This document shows, piece by piece, positions 20,872-31,900 of a stretch of DNA of 64,000 nucleotides. The notes beneath the pieces were generated by a model that did not search any database, was not told where the DNA came from, and saw only the letters and a program-made list of their open reading frames with translations. Location: positions 248,001 through 312,000 of the forward strand of contig JBAKBP010000191.1 of assembly GCA_037953745.1 (NCBI GenBank), given 5' to 3'. This stretch comes from Lithodes maja (taxonomy: Eukaryota > Arthropoda > Malacostraca > Decapoda > Lithodidae). Made by a program: the position numbers and the translations under genes. How positions within the stretch are numbered: position 1 is the first letter of the stretch; every line of letters begins with the position of its first letter.

Positions 20872-22660
20872 TGTTACGGCTGGATCGGCAATACATATTC
20901 GGGATTCTTGATCGTAGGACAGAAATGGCTTATGTGACAACGACACGCTCGATTCCAGTCCCAAATACTATATGCTCCAGACAACAAAAGCACCAACGCC
21001 CTACAGAGTTATCGTCTATGGTAACGAGGTACCTTAACTCGGCGAAAGTGTACAACAGGGGTAGGCTATGAGGCTAAACTCCCTCAGACATTTATAGGTT
21101 ACGTTATTACTAAAGAAATGCAATACTCAAGAAACTATGTTAATATTAAGCCTCTAATAATGTAGAATAGAAGCAGGCTAAAGGTATGACAGTGAAATGC
21201 TAAATGACAAATGTACACGCCTACTTGAAAGCGCGTGCACTAGAATAACTGTCCCCTACTAACATGCACTAGCATGTAGCATACAAGATGTTCATGATCC
21301 AGTAGATACCTAATAATACACATGGAAGGAACATAAACAGTAGTCACTTATTGTAATAATGAATCTATATTTGGAATAACTAAAAGGTTGCAGGCAACAG
21401 TACTGCGCCGGTAGCCTACTACCGCATAGGCTACTTCGCTTCTCTCACTCTGTCTCCCCTCTGAGTCCGTATGCGCCCTACGCAATAGAACTCCGGAAAC
21501 AGCAGCAAAACGACAGTGCAGTTAATTGATACATGAAAGTATTAATAGTGTTGTCTTGTGTGTGAGTAATGTGTATTGTAAAGTGTTACATACATAAACT
21601 TAAAGAGAGCTGCAATGCATAGTAAAATAAAGATATCACCCACTCATCATCCCCATGTGTTCTAGCTAGCAGGCCAAGTCACAGGAACAACGAGTCCCAG
21701 CACCGAAAGCGAGAACCCAGGAAAAGACTGTAGAGAACACAAGGACAGATAAATTACGTTACTCTACTATACCGGCACTACGAGCGAGCTGTAGTCTCTG
21801 GTACTGCACTCGCTCCTGGCTCGGTAGGCAAATCAAGGCTAAGTCCTCGCCCCTCTACAGACAACTCCTGGGCATGGTCGGGCTCTTACACATGGCACTA
21901 GTCTAGTCACAAATTGGATGATGAGCTGGGCATATAACTCGTGAACATGTAGAACGTTCACCAACTATCCTCATCAAGAAGATCGCTGTTCACATTAACC
22001 CCTTAAATCTAATACATGTAAATATATGCTTGTCCTAAGAGTAATACGAGAGGTGAGTGCTGAAACTCCTTTAGGACCTCAAGGGAAGGGTATGCATTTA
22101 AATAGAGAGAAGAATGAAATGAGAGTAATGTCGTCAGAGAGAAAGAGTGCAACCGTGAGAAATTGGGAGAGAGGGCAAGGGATGTTAGAATCTCAAAGGT
22201 TCTAGGCAACCTGATCATGGAACACACAGCGAGCCTCCATGCAATGTGCAGTACGACAACATGGGCAGCCAGGCAGCATATGCAGGCGGCAATGTACTAC
22301 CAACCCTGTCGCACCTAGCTATAAGCGCAGGGCTGCCAACCGGTCCATACGTCTGGCAACCATTGCTACCCTCTCGCTCTGAAGTCTAACTCACTCTCTC
22401 TCTCTGAATTCCTATCATCTCATCTATCAACTTCTCTATTGATACTACATATTAAATGGAAGGTCTCGACATGGCTTAAAACAAAACCCACCACTGGTTA
22501 GCAAATGACGAGACCTTTGCAGAGATACAAAGAACATAGTTATACGTTGTCACACTCAATATAAGCAGCCAGCACGGTACACGGTACACGCACCGTGACG
22601 GTACAGTGGAGTACCAAGGAGTACAATCAGGTTGCGTTGCTACGCACTGGGTGCGTCACA
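20872..22660 (-). repeat. Gmr1-like element A, 3' LTR (1,789 bp)
   Basis: Same length as 28285-30073 and identical except, as far as I can see, at two positions (20880 C versus 28293 T; 21138 T versus 28551 C). Plus-strand ends are TGTTACGG and GCGTCACA, so on the coding (minus) strand it starts TGTGACGC and ends CCGTAACA. The flanking bases 20868-20871 are ATAT, matching 30074-30077: a 4-bp target duplication. The short frame within it is repeated in both LTRs and is not a gene. Confidence 0.97.
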
Positions 22661-22673
22661 GCCCCCCCAAGAT
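22661..22673 (-). other. Polypurine tract of Gmr1-like element A
   Basis: On the minus strand ATCTTGGGGGGGC abuts the 3' LTR start TGTGACGC. It primes second-strand synthesis. The rest of the 270 bp between pol and LTR is AT-rich and non-coding. Confidence 0.8.
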
Positions 22674-22939
22674 TTTAGATAATCGACCTTAGAAGCATTA
22701 TCAAAATCTGACAGGCAACCAACCGACCTGCTACCCTTAGCTGCCACTAATTGCAAAAGGTGCACAACAACTGAAGTGTGAATTATACATAAAACACAAT
22801 ATCGCATGCATCATGCTACAACAATAAAGACTTACAAAACTAAAAAAAAAATCTCGTTTATTTTATTGTTTTATAATCTTTTTGGACGGCGTTATGATAG
22901 CCTAATTTTACTCCTGCTCAACCCACACACCGTGCACGA

Positions 22940-25900
22940 CTATCCTGGATCATCAACCCTTGATAGACAATCTGCTATCACGTTCTCACTCCCGGCAATA
23001 TGCTGAATGTTGAGATTATACTCTTGGAGCATTAGGGACCACCTGGTCAACCGCATATTCCGATTGTGAAACTGATTTAGGAATTTCAAGGGATGATGGT
23101 CCGTATAAATCGTCACTACCGGGCCGTAGGCTGGAACATAAACTTCGAAATGTTTGAGCGACAAAACGATAGCAAGAAGCTCCTTCTCTATAGTCGAGTA
23201 ATTCCTTTGTGCCGAATTAAACTTGCGAGAAAAGAAGCTCACTGGGTGTTCCAAGCCCTCGGAATCAGTCTGCAGTAACACTGCCCCGGCACCCACACCG
23301 CTGGCATCAGTCGCCAGCTGAAAACTCCTGGAGAAGTCTGGGGCTCTCAAAATCGGATGTGTACACAGCAGGTGCTTGACTAGGTCGAAAGCCCTCTGAC
23401 ACTCCGCAGCCCAACAGAACTTCACTGACTTCGACAGTAGATCAGTTAACGGTGCTAAGACAGTAGAGTATCCCCGGATGAAGCGCCTATAATAGCTTAT
23501 CATACCTAGGAACCGCATGACCTGGCGCTTAGTGGTGGGCCTGGGAAACATATTGATAGCCTGTATCTTGCTCAGGGGGGGGCACACCCGGCCTAACCCG
23601 ACCACGAAGCCAAGATACTGCACAGTAGCCTTTACAAACTCGCACTTCCTCAGGTTCACCACCAGCCCAGCATCGTGCAACTTCCCAAACAGGGTCTCTA
23701 AGTGCCTTAGGTGATTTTCAAAATTGTCATCATACACTATCACGTCATCAAGGTAGACCGTGCAGTTAGGGATTTCGTCACAAATATCGTTCATCAGGTT
23801 CTGAAACGTGGCAGGTGCGTTCTTAAGCCCATAAGGCATTACGTTACATTGGTAGGTCTTGCCATCTACCACAAAACCACAAACTTGCTTAGCTCGGTCC
23901 GACAGGGGTACTTGCCAGTAGCCTTTTACAAGATCAATTTTTGTAAGGTACTTTGCATTCCCTATCTTGTCCACGCTGTCGTCAACTCGAGGCAAAGGGT
24001 AAGGGTTGGTAGTGGTCAAGCCATTTAGCCTACGAAAATCTATGCAGAACCGCACCTTGCCGTCAGGTTTTGGCTGCAACGTGACGGGTGATGTCCACTT
24101 CACATAACCTTCAGTGATCATCCCTCTCTCAACCATGTACTTTAACTCCTCCCGTAAAGCTGGCAACTTTACCGGGGGCACACGGTAGGGCACTGACTTG
24201 AAGGGCACATTATCACCGACGTCCACGTCGTGCGTTACCTGAGTAGTGAGACCTGGGTGTTCGGCGAAAACAGAGGGGTATGACCTGAACAGGCCTAGGA
24301 CAGCAGCACCCTGGTGCTCAGGCAGGTGACTTACAGCTTGCCTAGCCTCTTGTTCAGTATTCCCCGCCCACTGTTCCGCGGAAATGACACAGTCCCAGCT
24401 ATCCTCCTCAGCAGCATGACTGTCCCCACCTCCTTCTCCACCCTGGCCGCTGCAGGCCAGCACAGGGACAGTGAGAGGCTCTGAGGGGCGTCTCACATAC
24501 TCTTTCATGAGGTTAACATGACATAACTGATGTTTTTTTCTACGGTCAGGTGTTGCAACGAGATAATCAAGGTCGGACAGTTTCTTAGCCACCACATACG
24601 GCCCAATAAACTTGGCAGAAAGGGGGTGTCCAGGCAAAGGTAAAAGCAACATTACCTCCTGACCCACCGAAAACTCCCGAAGCTTCACCTTGGCGTCATA
24701 CTGGTGCTTCATGACCGCCTGTGCATTAACCAAGTTATTACCTGCCGCTGCCATGCAACCTATAAGTCTCTCCCGGCTCTCAAGGATATATTTAAGTACA
24801 GACCCCGGCTTCTCTTCGCCCTCCCAGATCTCTTTCACCATACTTAAAGGTCCTCTCACATTATGGCCAAAGACTAGTTGATTTGGACTGAACCCCAGGC
24901 TCTCTCCTGGGACTTCACGTGCAGCGAACAGAACATACGGCAGACCCAAATCCCAATCAGTGTCATGTTCTGCACAGTAACAGCGTAGCATACTCTTCAG
25001 GGTCGAGTGCCACCGCTCCAAGACTCCCTGACTCTCGGGATGGTAGGCCGACGACACTACAGAACATATACCGTGCAACTGAAGGGTTTGCTTGAACAAT
25101 TTGGATGTAAAATTGCTCCCCTGGTCTGACTGCACCTCACGTGGAAATCCATAACGGGAACAGAACAATAATAAGTTTTTAACAACTGCCTTTGCCGAGC
25201 CGTTTCTCATGGGGTATGCGTCCGGGTATCTCGTAGCCACATCCATGATTGTCAACAGGAATTTATTGCCACTACTAGTAGGCGGGAAAGGGCCAACCAA
25301 ATCTACTACAACTTTGCTGAACGGAGGCCCGGTGACAGGTATGGGAAACAAAGGTGCCTTCGGGATTGTCTGGTTAGGCTTCCCCGTTGTCTGGCAGGTC
25401 GCACACCCAGCCACCCATGCACAGACATCAGCCTTGACCCCAGGCCACCAGAAAAACCTGCCCAATGCCGCCAATGTTTTTGTTACCCCCAAATGACCCG
25501 CCACCGGCACATCATGCGCCAGACACAATAAGGACTCTCTATACTTATTTGGAACAACCACCTGGTCTACTACCCTCGCACCGCCCTCCCACTTCGATTT
25601 GGGGTCTAGAAATCTGCGGTACAATATCCTGTTGAGCCTAAAGAAATCTCCCGGCTTCGCATCCCCATCTTCCTCCAACTCTATGGCACCATTGCTATAA
25701 CGAGCTAGGCTAGCGTCTTGCAGCTGCTGCTCACTAATGTCCCTGGGCGTCAATGCATCAAGATGGTTTTGTAATAAGACATTACCCCGGCTAGTAGGCT
25801 CTACTGCCTTAGTGGCTCTCGCTACAGCTCTTGTCTCACGCGAAGTCTTACCCAACTCTGCCTTGTTACACACCATATCTGGGCCAGAGTCAACTCCCGT

Positions 25901-28039
25901 GTTTATTATAGGTCCAAGTACCGAATCACCGAGAAGTGCAGCAGAATCAATGTCCCTTTTCCTGCCCTTAGCAACCTTCTCCTGATCCTTCCTCCACTGT
26001 CCCCGAGGTTGAGTGCTAGGCTGTGCAGGAGCCGCAGAGCGAGATCGGGTTACCACACAGGCCATCTCATCCTGTTGGCACCTCCCAACCCATTCCCGAT
26101 TCTCACCATCCACGTCGGCCGCCCTCTCGGCAACGACTAAGGGTGGAGTCCCGGAAGTGGGCACCGCAAAGTCGTTGCCGAGAAGAAGGTCGACGCCCTC
26201 AACTGGCAAACACTCAACGATCCCTACATCCAGCTCCCTGCACACCTCTCCCACTCTCAACTCCAACCTCACAAGTGGGTATGACCTCGTAGCATTTATA
26301 CCCTGCACCACAACAACTCTGGCCGCATTTATCGGTTTCCCTGTGAAGTTCCTCAACAAAGTTTGCGAAGCCCCCGTATCCCTCAGCAAGTCAACCCTCC
26401 GTAGTTCACTCCCCCAGCTCACAAACCCGTGCCCCCGATGGCCACAGAAAGTGTCCCGGACAGGTGTCGAGCCTTCCGTACGCTTCTTTACCGCGTGTGC
26501 CTCAGCTGCTGACAACCTACCCCGGGCAGTTGCTGCAGCCTTCAGAGACACACCGATACTGTGAACCAATGACACCGGCTTAGCGGGAGTGTTACTAGGG
26601 CACTCACGTGAATAATGGCCTAGCTTCTGACATTTGTAACATTTCACATCCCCAATGGGCTTCTTCCCTTGTGCGGGCGAAGAAGGGGCCTGACCTTTAG
26701 TAAACGGGAGAGGCTTGTGTTTGTAGGTGTTATTAGGTGCAATGCATTTAGTGTGGTTATGTGTGTCATAGGATTTGTTATTATCGAAAACTCTGGTGGG
26801 TGGGGTATAGCGCCCCTTCTGCCCTAACTCAGCCCTCTGAGCGGCACCGCAACCACGAATCAATGATAATCTGAAGTCTGCCATCTTGGCAGCCTCCTCT
26901 ACTGTCTTGGGACATTTTTCCTTAATGTTCAGCGTTAGATCGGTTCCAGTGCATTTGTAAAACTGTTCCAGATAGAAAAGTTGCTTAATTTCCTCAGCCG
27001 ACTCTGCGTGCTCGGACCGAAACCAGTTATTACATGCATCTGTTAAGTCCCGTGCGTGCTCCATAAAACTGACATCGCTCTTCTTATTCACGCCACGGAA
27101 CTTCAATCTATAAGTTTCGGGTTGCAGTTCGTAGGCCCGGAGCACAGCCTCCTTCACCAGTCCATACACTACACTCTCGTCCAGTGACAGTGCATCGTAG
27201 GCTTTCAACCCCTTACCCACTAGACGTGATGAAACTAATGCTGCCCATTTAACCTCCGGCCAGTCATACTCACGACACTTCTTTTCGAAACGAGCAAAAA
27301 ACTCAGTCACTGCTGTCTCATCAAATGCGGGTACTAACTTAATTAAATGCGAAAGTGAGTCTGTAACCCGGTGCCCACCACCGAGATGACGCCCCGTGGT
27401 CTCTACTCTAGACTTCTCGACATCCATTTCAGCCTGGTACCTGGTTGCATCCTGATTGGCTTGGATTCTAGCAACCTCTATGCGTTCTATACTAGCCTGT
27501 TGTATCTGAGTCTCCTGCAGCTTAAACTTAGCTAGTTCTAGCTGAAATAACATCTCAGGAGACAGGCCTGGGGGGGGAGAGCACAAAATGGGGGATCCAC
27601 ACCGAGACGTGTTTACGGGTAAGCCAGCTTGCCCTTGAGAACCCTCCTGCTGCATCGTGCTAAGACTCGCTGGCTGAGGGCCCAGCTCAGGGGTAGAGTG
27701 GAATGGAGGCTTGGAGGGAACCCCCCAAGACCCCACTCCACCCACCGCCCCATCGCCATCACCCAACAAACATGCCACCAAATTCTTCTTGGGCCAACTG
27801 TCAGGACAGTCCCGCCCCAAAACCGTGGCTAAACAGCGAAGACCGTAACAATCAATAGCCTGCAGGCGCTGTTCGGTCAAAGGTGTCTGCAAAAATGCCC
27901 GGGCATCCCTCTCTCCACTTATAACACTCCCCTCCCCAAACATCTGTTGTACTTGCTGGTTACTAGGCTGTACCGTGTTATCCTCCCCCGTAAATGATGA
28001 GTCATTAGACATAGTGCTGGTTATACAATTGCTGTTCAT
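22940..28039 (-). CDS. gag-pol: Gmr1-like Ty3/gypsy Gag-Pol polyprotein with integrase before RT
   Basis: One uninterrupted 1,699-codon frame. Gag capsid region about residues 205-390, with a SCAN-like stretch (LQPETYRLKFR, LEQF, KTVEEAAKM); CCHC zinc knuckle 467-480 (CYKCQKLGHYSREC); protease DTG at 554-556. Integrase follows: HHCC with H842, H849, C879, C882; catalytic D913, D972 and E1008 (35 residues between the last two); GPY at 1146-1148. RT comes after: IDFRRLNG about 1333, YLDD at 1429-1432. RNase H: D1578, E1618 or E1620, D1647, D1690. The order PR-IN-RT-RH is that of Gmr1 elements and Copia, not of ordinary gypsy. No frameshift separates gag and pol, so how the Gag:Pol ratio is set is unclear. 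All key residues are present and the copy could be active. Confidence 0.97.
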   Translation of the reverse strand: MNSNCITSTMSNDSSFTGEDNTVQPSNQQVQQMFGEGSVISGERDARAFLQTPLTEQRLQAIDCYGLRCLATVLGRDCPDSWPKKNLVACLLGDGDGAVGGVGSWGVPSKPPFHSTPELGPQPASLSTMQQEGSQGQAGLPVNTSRCGSPILCSPPPGLSPEMLFQLELAKFKLQETQIQQASIERIEVARIQANQDATRYQAEMDVEKSRVETTGRHLGGGHRVTDSLSHLIKLVPAFDETAVTEFFARFEKKCREYDWPEVKWAALVSSRLVGKGLKAYDALSLDESVVYGLVKEAVLRAYELQPETYRLKFRGVNKKSDVSFMEHARDLTDACNNWFRSEHAESAEEIKQLFYLEQFYKCTGTDLTLNIKEKCPKTVEEAAKMADFRLSLIRGCGAAQRAELGQKGRYTPPTRVFDNNKSYDTHNHTKCIAPNNTYKHKPLPFTKGQAPSSPAQGKKPIGDVKCYKCQKLGHYSRECPSNTPAKPVSLVHSIGVSLKAAATARGRLSAAEAHAVKKRTEGSTPVRDTFCGHRGHGFVSWGSELRRVDLLRDTGASQTLLRNFTGKPINAARVVVVQGINATRSYPLVRLELRVGEVCRELDVGIVECLPVEGVDLLLGNDFAVPTSGTPPLVVAERAADVDGENREWVGRCQQDEMACVVTRSRSAAPAQPSTQPRGQWRKDQEKVAKGRKRDIDSAALLGDSVLGPIINTGVDSGPDMVCNKAELGKTSRETRAVARATKAVEPTSRGNVLLQNHLDALTPRDISEQQLQDASLARYSNGAIELEEDGDAKPGDFFRLNRILYRRFLDPKSKWEGGARVVDQVVVPNKYRESLLCLAHDVPVAGHLGVTKTLAALGRFFWWPGVKADVCAWVAGCATCQTTGKPNQTIPKAPLFPIPVTGPPFSKVVVDLVGPFPPTSSGNKFLLTIMDVATRYPDAYPMRNGSAKAVVKNLLLFCSRYGFPREVQSDQGSNFTSKLFKQTLQLHGICSVVSSAYHPESQGVLERWHSTLKSMLRCYCAEHDTDWDLGLPYVLFAAREVPGESLGFSPNQLVFGHNVRGPLSMVKEIWEGEEKPGSVLKYILESRERLIGCMAAAGNNLVNAQAVMKHQYDAKVKLREFSVGQEVMLLLPLPGHPLSAKFIGPYVVAKKLSDLDYLVATPDRRKKHQLCHVNLMKEYVRRPSEPLTVPVLACSGQGGEGGGDSHAAEEDSWDCVISAEQWAGNTEQEARQAVSHLPEHQGAAVLGLFRSYPSVFAEHPGLTTQVTHDVDVGDNVPFKSVPYRVPPVKLPALREELKYMVERGMITEGYVKWTSPVTLQPKPDGKVRFCIDFRRLNGLTTTNPYPLPRVDDSVDKIGNAKYLTKIDLVKGYWQVPLSDRAKQVCGFVVDGKTYQCNVMPYGLKNAPATFQNLMNDICDEIPNCTVYLDDVIVYDDNFENHLRHLETLFGKLHDAGLVVNLRKCEFVKATVQYLGFVVGLGRVCPPLSKIQAINMFPRPTTKRQVMRFLGMISYYRRFIRGYSTVLAPLTDLLSKSVKFCWAAECQRAFDLVKHLLCTHPILRAPDFSRSFQLATDASGVGAGAVLLQTDSEGLEHPVSFFSRKFNSAQRNYSTIEKELLAIVLSLKHFEVYVPAYGPVVTIYTDHHPLKFLNQFHNRNMRLTRWSLMLQEYNLNIQHIAGSENVIADCLSRVDDPG

Positions 28040-28268
28040 AAAAAAAAAGAAGTGCTTATTACTAATTGCAGTCTCGACTCACAAAATGTTAAAGATGCTT
28101 GAATGACTCTACTCTAGACACCCCTAACGAAACAATCTGCAAGTCCACCAATACAATAATGACACAATAAAAAATTCCTCCAATATGCAAGAAAATTCTA
28201 GCCAGCTCTACTAGGTAGCATAGAATAGTTCTCCAAAAAACATGTGATAGGATACTACTGAATCTTGT

Positions 28269-28284
28269 GCAAGGTCGCCATTTT
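28269..28284 (-). other. Primer-binding site of Gmr1-like element A
   Basis: Read on the minus strand, four A bases after the LTR end (ACA) come TGGCGACCTTGC, starting with the TGG that pairs with a tRNA CCA end. Element B has the same TGGCGACCTT at 61105-61114. Which tRNA is used I cannot tell without a tRNA set. Confidence 0.75.
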
Positions 28285-30073
28285 TGTTACGGTTGGATCG
28301 GCAATACATATTCGGGATTCTTGATCGTAGGACAGAAATGGCTTATGTGACAACGACACGCTCGATTCCAGTCCCAAATACTATATGCTCCAGACAACAA
28401 AAGCACCAACGCCCTACAGAGTTATCGTCTATGGTAACGAGGTACCTTAACTCGGCGAAAGTGTACAACAGGGGTAGGCTATGAGGCTAAACTCCCTCAG
28501 ACATTTATAGGTTACGTTATTACTAAAGAAATGCAATACTCAAGAAACTACGTTAATATTAAGCCTCTAATAATGTAGAATAGAAGCAGGCTAAAGGTAT
28601 GACAGTGAAATGCTAAATGACAAATGTACACGCCTACTTGAAAGCGCGTGCACTAGAATAACTGTCCCCTACTAACATGCACTAGCATGTAGCATACAAG
28701 ATGTTCATGATCCAGTAGATACCTAATAATACACATGGAAGGAACATAAACAGTAGTCACTTATTGTAATAATGAATCTATATTTGGAATAACTAAAAGG
28801 TTGCAGGCAACAGTACTGCGCCGGTAGCCTACTACCGCATAGGCTACTTCGCTTCTCTCACTCTGTCTCCCCTCTGAGTCCGTATGCGCCCTACGCAATA
28901 GAACTCCGGAAACAGCAGCAAAACGACAGTGCAGTTAATTGATACATGAAAGTATTAATAGTGTTGTCTTGTGTGTGAGTAATGTGTATTGTAAAGTGTT
29001 ACATACATAAACTTAAAGAGAGCTGCAATGCATAGTAAAATAAAGATATCACCCACTCATCATCCCCATGTGTTCTAGCTAGCAGGCCAAGTCACAGGAA
29101 CAACGAGTCCCAGCACCGAAAGCGAGAACCCAGGAAAAGACTGTAGAGAACACAAGGACAGATAAATTACGTTACTCTACTATACCGGCACTACGAGCGA
29201 GCTGTAGTCTCTGGTACTGCACTCGCTCCTGGCTCGGTAGGCAAATCAAGGCTAAGTCCTCGCCCCTCTACAGACAACTCCTGGGCATGGTCGGGCTCTT
29301 ACACATGGCACTAGTCTAGTCACAAATTGGATGATGAGCTGGGCATATAACTCGTGAACATGTAGAACGTTCACCAACTATCCTCATCAAGAAGATCGCT
29401 GTTCACATTAACCCCTTAAATCTAATACATGTAAATATATGCTTGTCCTAAGAGTAATACGAGAGGTGAGTGCTGAAACTCCTTTAGGACCTCAAGGGAA
29501 GGGTATGCATTTAAATAGAGAGAAGAATGAAATGAGAGTAATGTCGTCAGAGAGAAAGAGTGCAACCGTGAGAAATTGGGAGAGAGGGCAAGGGATGTTA
29601 GAATCTCAAAGGTTCTAGGCAACCTGATCATGGAACACACAGCGAGCCTCCATGCAATGTGCAGTACGACAACATGGGCAGCCAGGCAGCATATGCAGGC
29701 GGCAATGTACTACCAACCCTGTCGCACCTAGCTATAAGCGCAGGGCTGCCAACCGGTCCATACGTCTGGCAACCATTGCTACCCTCTCGCTCTGAAGTCT
29801 AACTCACTCTCTCTCTCTGAATTCCTATCATCTCATCTATCAACTTCTCTATTGATACTACATATTAAATGGAAGGTCTCGACATGGCTTAAAACAAAAC
29901 CCACCACTGGTTAGCAAATGACGAGACCTTTGCAGAGATACAAAGAACATAGTTATACGTTGTCACACTCAATATAAGCAGCCAGCACGGTACACGGTAC
30001 ACGCACCGTGACGGTACAGTGGAGTACCAAGGAGTACAATCAGGTTGCGTTGCTACGCACTGGGTGCGTCACA
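28285..30073 (-). repeat. Gmr1-like element A, 5' LTR (1,789 bp)
   Basis: Partner of 20872-22660. In the coding orientation (minus) it is upstream of gag-pol and supplies promoter and RNA start. Right flank ATAT at 30074-30077 completes the target duplication. The two LTRs differ at about 2 of 1,789 positions, so the insertion is recent on an evolutionary scale. Confidence 0.97.
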
Positions 30074-30429
30074 ATATATATTGTTGTCATTATCGAGCAA
30101 TGTATTTTAGTTTGTCCCCTAGGCTAAAAAAAAAACACCTTTCAGACTTCCTTCAAACTGCAAATTCCCACTCAGACACCCTTACAGGCTCACTATCGCT
30201 CGCCCAGAACAGAAAACAACACCTGAATTGGTGTGTTATCTATCATGAGTTACAATTGTTATACCTTACATTATTTAATAACTAATCAGGTTATTTTAAT
30301 ATAATTATTTAGTTATCATACCTTAACAGATCTTATAAGTAATCTATACAGAATCTGATCTATCATGAAACACTTCAGCTGGTTACATAAGGGGTGGGAG
30401 GGGGGGGGGAGGGGGACAATTTGTTTTGT
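30074..30429. other. AT-rich flank without recognisable gene
   Basis: The pre-insertion target of element A continues here. Poly-A and poly-G runs are present; no coding signal. Confidence 0.4.
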
Positions 30430-30700
30430 TCCCTAGACCTTTATCAAGCTTTACAAAAATAGACCCCCTTCTTCGGTAGAAAAATATCACGGGCTTCGGA
30501 CAATTCCTTCTAAATTACAGGCTCGCTATCGATCACCAGGACAAAATCGACACCTAAAGGGCACGAAAGGTCTTAATATTGACAGAGAAAAGGGGGTCGA
30601 AAGGTCTTAAAATCGCCAAACTAATGGGGTGAATGTCTTAAACTATCAAGACTATTGGGACTAAACATGAGGGAGAAAGAAGTTCAGAAAAAACAAAAAA
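30430..30700 (+). repeat. Interspersed repeat R300, copy 2 (left arm of an inverted pair)
   Basis: Related to 12478-12775 and inverted relative to 31405-31705. The arms face each other across the MITE at 30752-31390, giving a potential ~270-bp stem. Motifs shared by all copies include CCTAGACC/CTAGACCTCC, CGCTATCG and CGCCAAACTAA. Confidence 0.7.
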
Positions 30701-30751
30701 ACATTTATTATATCCATTTGCCTGCCAAGGATAAGTTAATACAATGTAATT

Positions 30752-31390
30752 TTAACCCGGGGACGCGAAAATGCCCTAGGGGCAAGGGTACTTATTTGTG
30801 AATTTCTAACCTTGGATTCTGACATAATTTGTTATATTTACGATATAAAGCATTGTTTGTTTGCAATGTGCTTTTATTTTACATATATGAAGAATATAAT
30901 TATGAACCTTGAAGAGTGATAAAAAAAGTGGGAAAAGCATTTGGGTGATGAAAATCGTAAATATTCCCCACCCGGTCGTATTCTCAGGCGTGAGCTAGCG
31001 AGGCAAACACCCTCCCTCTCGCTGTCTCTGACTCAACTGAAGCAAGTGGGACGTGTCTCGGTGTTATATAACGATCTTTTATGCAACCCCCTTGTGCTAC
31101 ATTACCGCGGGAGAGAAAAATAACCGATAAATGATGAAAATAAGAGGAAAAATAGGTGATAATTGAGGAGGGGGGGGGGGAAATAAGGACAGGAAGGGGG
31201 GAGGGGTGAGAAACATGGATGTGTGGTAGGAAGTATTAGAGGGGAATTATCTCACCTAATGACATATCCTTTGTTTTGAGAGCCCCTGGGGTGTTCATGA
31301 ATTTTTGTTTTTTATGGTCTTGCTTCCGTGAGGCCTATCGCGTTCCCTATGGTGACCCTTCCGTGAGGCCTATCGCGCTTGATGGGTTAA
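30752..31390. mobile_element. piggyBac-type MITE, family 1, copy 2
   Basis: 639 bp between TTAA at 30752-30755 and 31387-31390, in opposite orientation to 8957-9606. Ends: TTAACCCGGGGACGCGA and, in reverse, TTAACCCATCAAGCGCGA. The interior matches copy 1, including GCATTTGGGTG and ATTGAGGAGGGGG segments. Non-coding. Confidence 0.85.
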
Positions 31391-31404
31391 TGGATCACTC
31401 AGTC

Positions 31405-31705
31405 TTTGAGGGGTTGCTTTTACTGAACACCCTTCTCCCTCATACTTAGCCCCATTAGTTTTCAGATTTTAAGATGTTTGCCCCATTAGTTTGGTGATTT
31501 TAACACTTTTCGCCCCATTTCTTTGTCAATTTTAAACACTTTCATAGCAATTATGTTTTGTTTTCCTAGCGAACGATAGCGAACCTGCAATTTAGGAGGA
31601 AGAGGGTTTCGGCGAGGGCATGTTTCTACAGAAAAAATCACAAATTTATCTTGAAGGAGGTAGGGGGTACTTTTTCTCTTTAAGCTTGATGGAGGTCTAG
31701 AGAGG
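31405..31705 (-). repeat. Interspersed repeat R300, copy 3 (right arm of an inverted pair)
   Basis: Reverse-orientation relative of 12478-12775 and 30430-30700. Its reverse complement begins CTCTAGACCTCCATCAAGC and ends near GAGGGAGAAGGGTGTTCAG. Confidence 0.7.
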
Positions 31706-31744
31706 AAAGCAAAACACTAACAAATACATGAACAAGTAAAAAAA

Positions 31745-31815
31745 ACATCCTTTATTGTTCTATGTGTATGAAGGAGACAGAAGGCAAAGCTGTCTATAAT
31801 AAGTGTCCCCATAGT
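31745..31815 (+). repeat. Short repeat also found at 7889-7958
   Basis: Direct copy of the GTGTATGAAGGAGAC...GGCAAAGCTG unit, ending just before the hAT-like left end at 31821. Confidence 0.6.
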
Positions 31816-31820
31816 AACAT

Positions 31821-31900
31821 CAGTGGTTCCCAAACCCATGGTCGCGACCCAAACAAGGGTCGTGAGCCTGTTTCTGAGGGTCGTGGAAGGGTCTGGAGAT
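31821..31900. mobile_element. hAT-like left terminus
   Basis: CAGTGGTTCCCAAACCCATG followed by GTCGCGACCC has the form of hAT terminal inverted repeats. Its inverted partner is at 37640-37675. If both belong together, the original element has been filled by a CR1 insertion and lost its transposase. I could not find a matching 8-bp target duplication. Confidence 0.55.

Noticed and set aside
22009..22227. 72-codon minus-strand frame conserved in both gypsy LTRs
   Set aside because: Conservation is due to the LTRs being duplicates; no independent support for coding.
23093..27832. Plus-strand frames of 60-183 codons across the gypsy element
   Set aside because: Antisense to the intact 1,699-codon gag-pol; no motif of their own.
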